17,521 nt of DNA. Origin: Candidatus Aminicenantota bacterium (lineage in GTDB: Bacteria; Acidobacteriota; Aminicenantia; S016-38). The stretch spans positions 1-17,521 of the forward strand of contig JAMOUL010000017.1 of the NCBI GenBank assembly GCA_027062035.1, in the 5' to 3' direction. The translations under genes were made by a program, and so were the position numbers. Below are positions 14,379-17,521 of this stretch, piece after piece. Below the pieces are notes generated by a model. It did no database searches. It was not told the origin of the DNA and saw only the letters and a list, made by a program, of their open reading frames with translations. Each line of letters opens with the position of its first letter. The first letter of the stretch is position 1.

Positions 14379-14408
14379 TTGACACAGGGGGGATTTTTTT
14401 GATAGAAT
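14379..14408 (+). promoter_or_regulatory. Strong sigma70-type promoter for the str operon
   Basis: TTGACA (14379-14384) and TAGAAT (14403-14408) are separated by 18 bases, with a G-run then T-run as spacer. The start of transcription should be near 14415, leaving a leader of about 29 bases before the rpsL TTG. It lies back-to-back with the minus-strand promoter at 14361-14369. Confidence 0.82.
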
Positions 14409-14443
14409 GCTGAGGCTTTTCCAAAAACGGAAGGAGGTATAAC

Positions 14444-14821
14444 TTGCCAACCATTAACCAATTAGTACGTTTCGGTAGAAAACCGAAGAAAAAGAAGAGC
14501 AAGAGTCCCGCTCTTCAGGGGAACCCCCAGAAGAGAGGTACGTGTACAAAGGTGTTTACCACCACGCCCAAAAAGCCGAACTCTGCTTTGAGGAAGGTTG
14601 CCAGGGTGAAGCTCAGTAACGGTATAGAGGTGACAGCATACATACCGGGAATAGGACACAACCTCCAGGAATATTCCAACGTCCTTGTAAGGGGAGGCAG
14701 GGTTAAGGACCTTCCCGGTGTTAAGTACCACATAATAAGGGGTACCCTGGATGCAGCGGGTGTGGAAGGCAGGCATCAGGCAAGGTCTAAGTACGGGACC
14801 AAAAAGCCCAAGAAGGCATAG
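14444..14821 (+). CDS. rpsL: 30S ribosomal protein S12
   Basis: The 125-residue S12 begins PTINQLVRFGRKPKKKKSKSPALQG and contains TTTPKKPNSALRKVARV, GIGHNLQEYSNVLVRGGRVKDLPGVKYH and RSKYGTKKPKK (each spanning conserved S12 regions at the decoding centre). The Lys corresponding to E. coli K42 (in TPKKPNS) is the usual one, so no streptomycin-resistance change is seen there. The start is TTG with SD AAGGAGGT (14431-14438) six bases away. It is the first gene of the str operon. Confidence 0.98.
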   Translation: MPTINQLVRFGRKPKKKKSKSPALQGNPQKRGTCTKVFTTTPKKPNSALRKVARVKLSNGIEVTAYIPGIGHNLQEYSNVLVRGGRVKDLPGVKYHIIRGTLDAAGVEGRHQARSKYGTKKPKKA

Positions 14822-14830
14822 GAGGGGAAG

Positions 14831-15301
14831 ATGCCAAGAAGAGGATATGTAAAGAAACGCGAGGTTCAGCCAGACGAGAGGTACAACTCCACCCTTGTTA
14901 CCAAGTTCATAAACAAAGTGATGTGGGACGGGAAAAAGACCATAGCAGAGAAGATAGTTTATGGTGCCATGGATATCGTTAAAGAGAAAACCAAAGAGGA
15001 TCCCCTGAAGGTATTACAGAAGGCCGTGGATAATGTGAAGCCCCTTATCGAGACCAGAAGCCGTAGAGTTGGTGGTGCTACCTACCAGGTTCCTGTGGAG
15101 GTTCTTCCCCACAGGCAGGTATCTGTGGCTGTCAGATGGATCGTGGAGTTTGCGAGGAAAAGGTCTGGCAAGTCCATGAAGGAAAAGCTTGCAGCAGAAA
15201 TTCTGGATGCATACAACAACAGAGGAGCATCCGTTAAAAAGAGGGAGGATACCCATAAGATGGCAGAGGCCAACAGGGCTTTTGCACACTTCAGGTGGTA
15301 A
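14831..15301 (+). CDS. rpsG: 30S ribosomal protein S7
   Basis: The 156-residue S7 carries PRRGYVKKREVQPDERYNS at the start, GGATYQVPVEV in the middle and the closing HKMAEANRAFAHFRW. S7 nucleates assembly of the 30S head. ATG follows an AGGAGGGG SD (14819-14826) that overlaps the rpsL stop; the intergenic gap is only nine bases, so there is no room for the long S7-binding rpsL-rpsG leader known in E. coli. Confidence 0.98.
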   Translation: MPRRGYVKKREVQPDERYNSTLVTKFINKVMWDGKKTIAEKIVYGAMDIVKEKTKEDPLKVLQKAVDNVKPLIETRSRRVGGATYQVPVEVLPHRQVSVAVRWIVEFARKRSGKSMKEKLAAEILDAYNNRGASVKKREDTHKMAEANRAFAHFRW

Positions 15302-15304
15302 GAA

Positions 15305-17386
15305 ATGGCTCGCGGTGTCCCAATTGAGAAGGTAAGGAATATCGGCATCATGGCCCATATTGATGCCGGTAAGACTACCACAACCGAGAGAATCCTGTAT
15401 TATACGGGTAAAACCTATAAAATAGGGGAGGTTGATGAGGGCACCGCGGTTATGGATTTCATGGAACAGGAGCAGGAGAGGGGAATAACAATAACCTCGG
15501 CTGCGACAACCTGTTTCTGGAAGGAACACAGAATCAACATAATAGATACCCCCGGGCACGTGGATTTCACAATAGAGGTTGAGCGTTCACTGAGAGTACT
15601 CGATGGTGCTGTGGCCATATTCTCAGGGGTTGAGGGTGTAGAACCACAATCCGAGACAGTGTGGCGTCAGGCTGATAAATACAGGGTTCCCCGCATAGCT
15701 TATATCAACAAGATGGACAGAATTGGAGCGGATTTCTTCAGGGTAGTGGAGGAAATGGAGGAGAAACTTAGTTCCACGGCTGTTCCCATTCAGATCCCGG
15801 TAGGGGTGGAGGATAATTTTGTAGGGGTTGTGGATTTAATCGAGGAAAAGGCATATATTTACGACAGTGACCTTCTTGGAGCCAGGTACAGGGTAACTGA
15901 GATACCCGAAGAACTTAAGGAAGAAGCCTCCCACTGGAGGGAGCTTCTCCTTGAAACTCTCGCAGAAATAGATGAAGAATTTATGGATGTTTATGTGGAC
16001 GGCGGGGAAGTAAGTCCTGAATTCATAAGGGCTGCCATAAGGAGGAAAACCCTTTCCTTTGAAATTGTTCCTGTCCTTTGCGGTTCGTCCTTTAAGAACA
16101 AGGGAGTTCAGCCCCTTCTTGATGCCATAGTTTATTACCTTCCATCTCCAGCAGATCTTCCTCCGGTGAAGGGAATAAATCCCAAAAATGGAAGGGAGGA
16201 ACTCAGGGCACCTTCAGATGATGAACCATTCTCGGCGGTTGTCTTCAAGATAATGACAGATCCCCATATGGGACAGCTTGTTTTCTTCAGAATCTATTCT
16301 GGAACGGTTTCCATCGGACAAACCGTTTACAATTCAAATAAAGATAAGAGGGAAAGGGTCTCAAAGCTTCTTTTAATGCATGCAAACAGGCGTGAGGAGA
16401 TAAAGATTGCAAATGCTGGAGATATAGTTGCTTCCCTTGGTTTGAGGAGCGCAACTACCGGAGATACCCTTTGCGACATGAAACATCCCATTCAGTTCGA
16501 GCAGATGGAGTTTCCTGAGCCGGTTGTATCTGTGGCTATAGAGCCCAAGAGCAAGGTTGAACATGAAAAGCTCGCCAATGCACTTAACAAACTCACAGTA
16601 GAAGATCCAACCTTCAGGGTGAAGATCAGCGAGGAAACCGGACAGACCATAATCTCCGGAATGGGAGAACTTCACCTCGAAATAATAGTTGATAGGCTTC
16701 GCAGGGAATTTAAGGTAAATGCCAATGTTGGCAAGCCCCAGGTTGCTTACAAGGAAACCATTACGGATACTGCAGAGGCGGAAGGAAAATACATAAAACA
16801 GACAGGTGGAAGAGGTCAGTACGGTCATGTGAAAATTGTTGTTGAGCCCAATCCCGGCAAAGGGTTTGAGTTCGTGAGCGAAATAAAGGGCGGAGTTATA
16901 CCTCAGGAATTTATACCTTCTGTTGAGGTCGGGGTGAAGGAAGCAATGACAGTTGGTGTGTTAATGGGGTATCCCATGATAGATGTGAAGGTGAGGCTTA
17001 TAGATGGAAGTTATCATGAGGTGGATTCTTCTGATCTGGCATTTAAAATAGCCAGTTCAATGGCCTTTAAAAAGGCAGCAGAAAGGGCAAAACCAATACT
17101 TCTTGAACCTATAATGAAAATAGAAATTATTACCCCGGAGGCATATCTTGGTGATATAATATCTGATCTGAATGCCAGAAGGGGAAGAATAGAAGGAATT
17201 GAAGAAATTACTTCTTCAATAAAGGCAATTAAGGGATTCGTTCCCCTTTCGGAAACCTTTGGATATGCAACTGCCCTCAGGTCTCTTAGCCAGGGCAGGG
17301 CAACATATTCAATGCATTTTTACAGGTACGAACCCATCCCTCCGGATGTGCTGGAGGGCTTAAAGAGAGGATATGCATTGCTGTAG
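15305..17386 (+). CDS. fusA: Elongation factor G
   Basis: This 693-residue translational GTPase moves tRNA and mRNA through the ribosome. The G domain shows AHIDAGKTTTTERILYYTG (P-loop, about 16-34), the switch I region QEQERGITITSAA (about 57-69), DTPGHVDFT (about 81-89) and NKMD (about 135-138). Downstream are SGMGELHLEI, GRGQYGHVKI (domain IV) and the C-terminal fold to a typical bacterial EF-G length. The ATG lies three bases after the rpsG stop, with a modest AGGTGG SD in the rpsG end. No insertions are seen, and order rpsL-rpsG-fusA-tuf is the standard one. Confidence 0.98.
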   Translation: MARGVPIEKVRNIGIMAHIDAGKTTTTERILYYTGKTYKIGEVDEGTAVMDFMEQEQERGITITSAATTCFWKEHRINIIDTPGHVDFTIEVERSLRVLDGAVAIFSGVEGVEPQSETVWRQADKYRVPRIAYINKMDRIGADFFRVVEEMEEKLSSTAVPIQIPVGVEDNFVGVVDLIEEKAYIYDSDLLGARYRVTEIPEELKEEASHWRELLLETLAEIDEEFMDVYVDGGEVSPEFIRAAIRRKTLSFEIVPVLCGSSFKNKGVQPLLDAIVYYLPSPADLPPVKGINPKNGREELRAPSDDEPFSAVVFKIMTDPHMGQLVFFRIYSGTVSIGQTVYNSNKDKRERVSKLLLMHANRREEIKIANAGDIVASLGLRSATTGDTLCDMKHPIQFEQMEFPEPVVSVAIEPKSKVEHEKLANALNKLTVEDPTFRVKISEETGQTIISGMGELHLEIIVDRLRREFKVNANVGKPQVAYKETITDTAEAEGKYIKQTGGRGQYGHVKIVVEPNPGKGFEFVSEIKGGVIPQEFIPSVEVGVKEAMTVGVLMGYPMIDVKVRLIDGSYHEVDSSDLAFKIASSMAFKKAAERAKPILLEPIMKIEIITPEAYLGDIISDLNARRGRIEGIEEITSSIKAIKGFVPLSETFGYATALRSLSQGRATYSMHFYRYEPIPPDVLEGLKRGYALL

Positions 17387-17395
17387 GAGGTAGTC

Positions 17396-17521
17396 ATGGC
17401 AAAACCGAAATTTGAAAGGAGCAAGCCCCACTTGAATGTGGGAACGATAGGACATGTGGACCACGGAAAGACCACATTGACTGCGGCGATAACGAAGGTA
17501 TTGCACAAGAAATTTCCCGAC
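17396..17521 (+). CDS. tuf: Elongation factor Tu (5' part)
   Basis: The gene begins at ATG 17396 after SD AGGAGG (17385-17390) and runs off the right edge after 42 codons. The product reads AKPKFERSKPHLNVGTIGHV, then DHGKTTLTAAIT, the EF-Tu start with its P-loop GHVDHGKT. EF-Tu brings aminoacyl-tRNA to the ribosome. It is the fourth gene of the str operon, nine bases after fusA. Confidence 0.98.
   Translation, partial: MAKPKFERSKPHLNVGTIGHVDHGKTTLTAAITKVLHKKFPD

Noticed and set aside
14385..14402. G-run followed by a T-run, looking like half a terminator
   Set aside because: No complementary C-rich arm precedes it, and it is exactly the spacer between good -35 and -10 boxes of the str promoter.
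15014..15559. A 181-codon minus-strand open frame across rpsG and fusA
   Set aside because: It is antisense to two certain housekeeping genes; Cys/His-rich low-sense composition is typical of a shadow frame.

Overview
The window (about 17.5 kb, moderate-to-low GC, Arg codons largely AGA/AGG and Ile codon ATA frequent) looks like a chromosomal segment of a Gram-negative-type, probably anaerobic and possibly thermophilic bacterium. An Rnf-type electron-transport gene with its maturation gene apbE, strong Shine-Dalgarno (SD) sequences, sigma70-like promoters and a bacterial str operon support a bacterial host. The gene mix (secreted C69 dipeptidase, MEMO-family protein, DUF2085, Ser/Thr kinase) resembles Acidobacteriota/Aminicenantia-like genomes, but that placement is only a guess. 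I see no tRNA, rRNA, CRISPR array, insertion sequence or phage genes. The window is almost fully coding, and no gap exceeds 300 bases.

Layout. (1) Bases 1-2359, + strand: the end of rnfB, an RseC/SoxR-reducing-type membrane protein, a Tat-signal protein with a NusG_II domain, and apbE. All junctions overlap, so this is the tail of an Rnf operon with its flavinylation gene. (2) 2420-3886, + strand: a secreted C69 (Ntn-hydrolase) dipeptidase. (3) 3860-6186, - strand: two pairs. A MauE/DoxX-like membrane protein is coupled to a membrane-anchored rhodanese that lacks its catalytic Cys and appears to be transcribed from a near-perfect promoter as a leaderless mRNA. Upstream lie an HD-domain hydrolase and a secreted beta-repeat protein. 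(4) 6258-10871, + strand: a tight operon of a DUF2085 membrane protein, a CxCC membrane protein, a YegS/DagK-type lipid kinase, a MEMO-family protein and a long-chain acyl-CoA synthetase. (5) 10879-14354, - strand: a two-gene operon in which an ARPP-1-domain protein is coupled by a 4-base overlap to an 872-residue protein joining a complete Ser/Thr protein kinase to a complete UvrD/Rep-type helicase. (6) 14379-17521, + strand: the str operon (rpsL, rpsG, fusA, start of tuf) behind a strong sigma70-type promoter, divergent from region 5.

The most unusual object is the kinase-helicase fusion and its coupled ARPP-1 partner. All kinase and SF1 helicase motifs are intact, so this reads as a DNA-repair or DNA-translocating motor physically linked to a phospho-signalling domain. 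A second theme is promoter -10 boxes placed so close to start codons that leaderless or nearly leaderless mRNAs are expected (4631, 14354, perhaps 6258). Other departures from family norms are the Cys-less rhodanese, the loss of cluster ligands in the last ferredoxin module of RnfB, and a hairpin exactly at the NusG_II-apbE junction.
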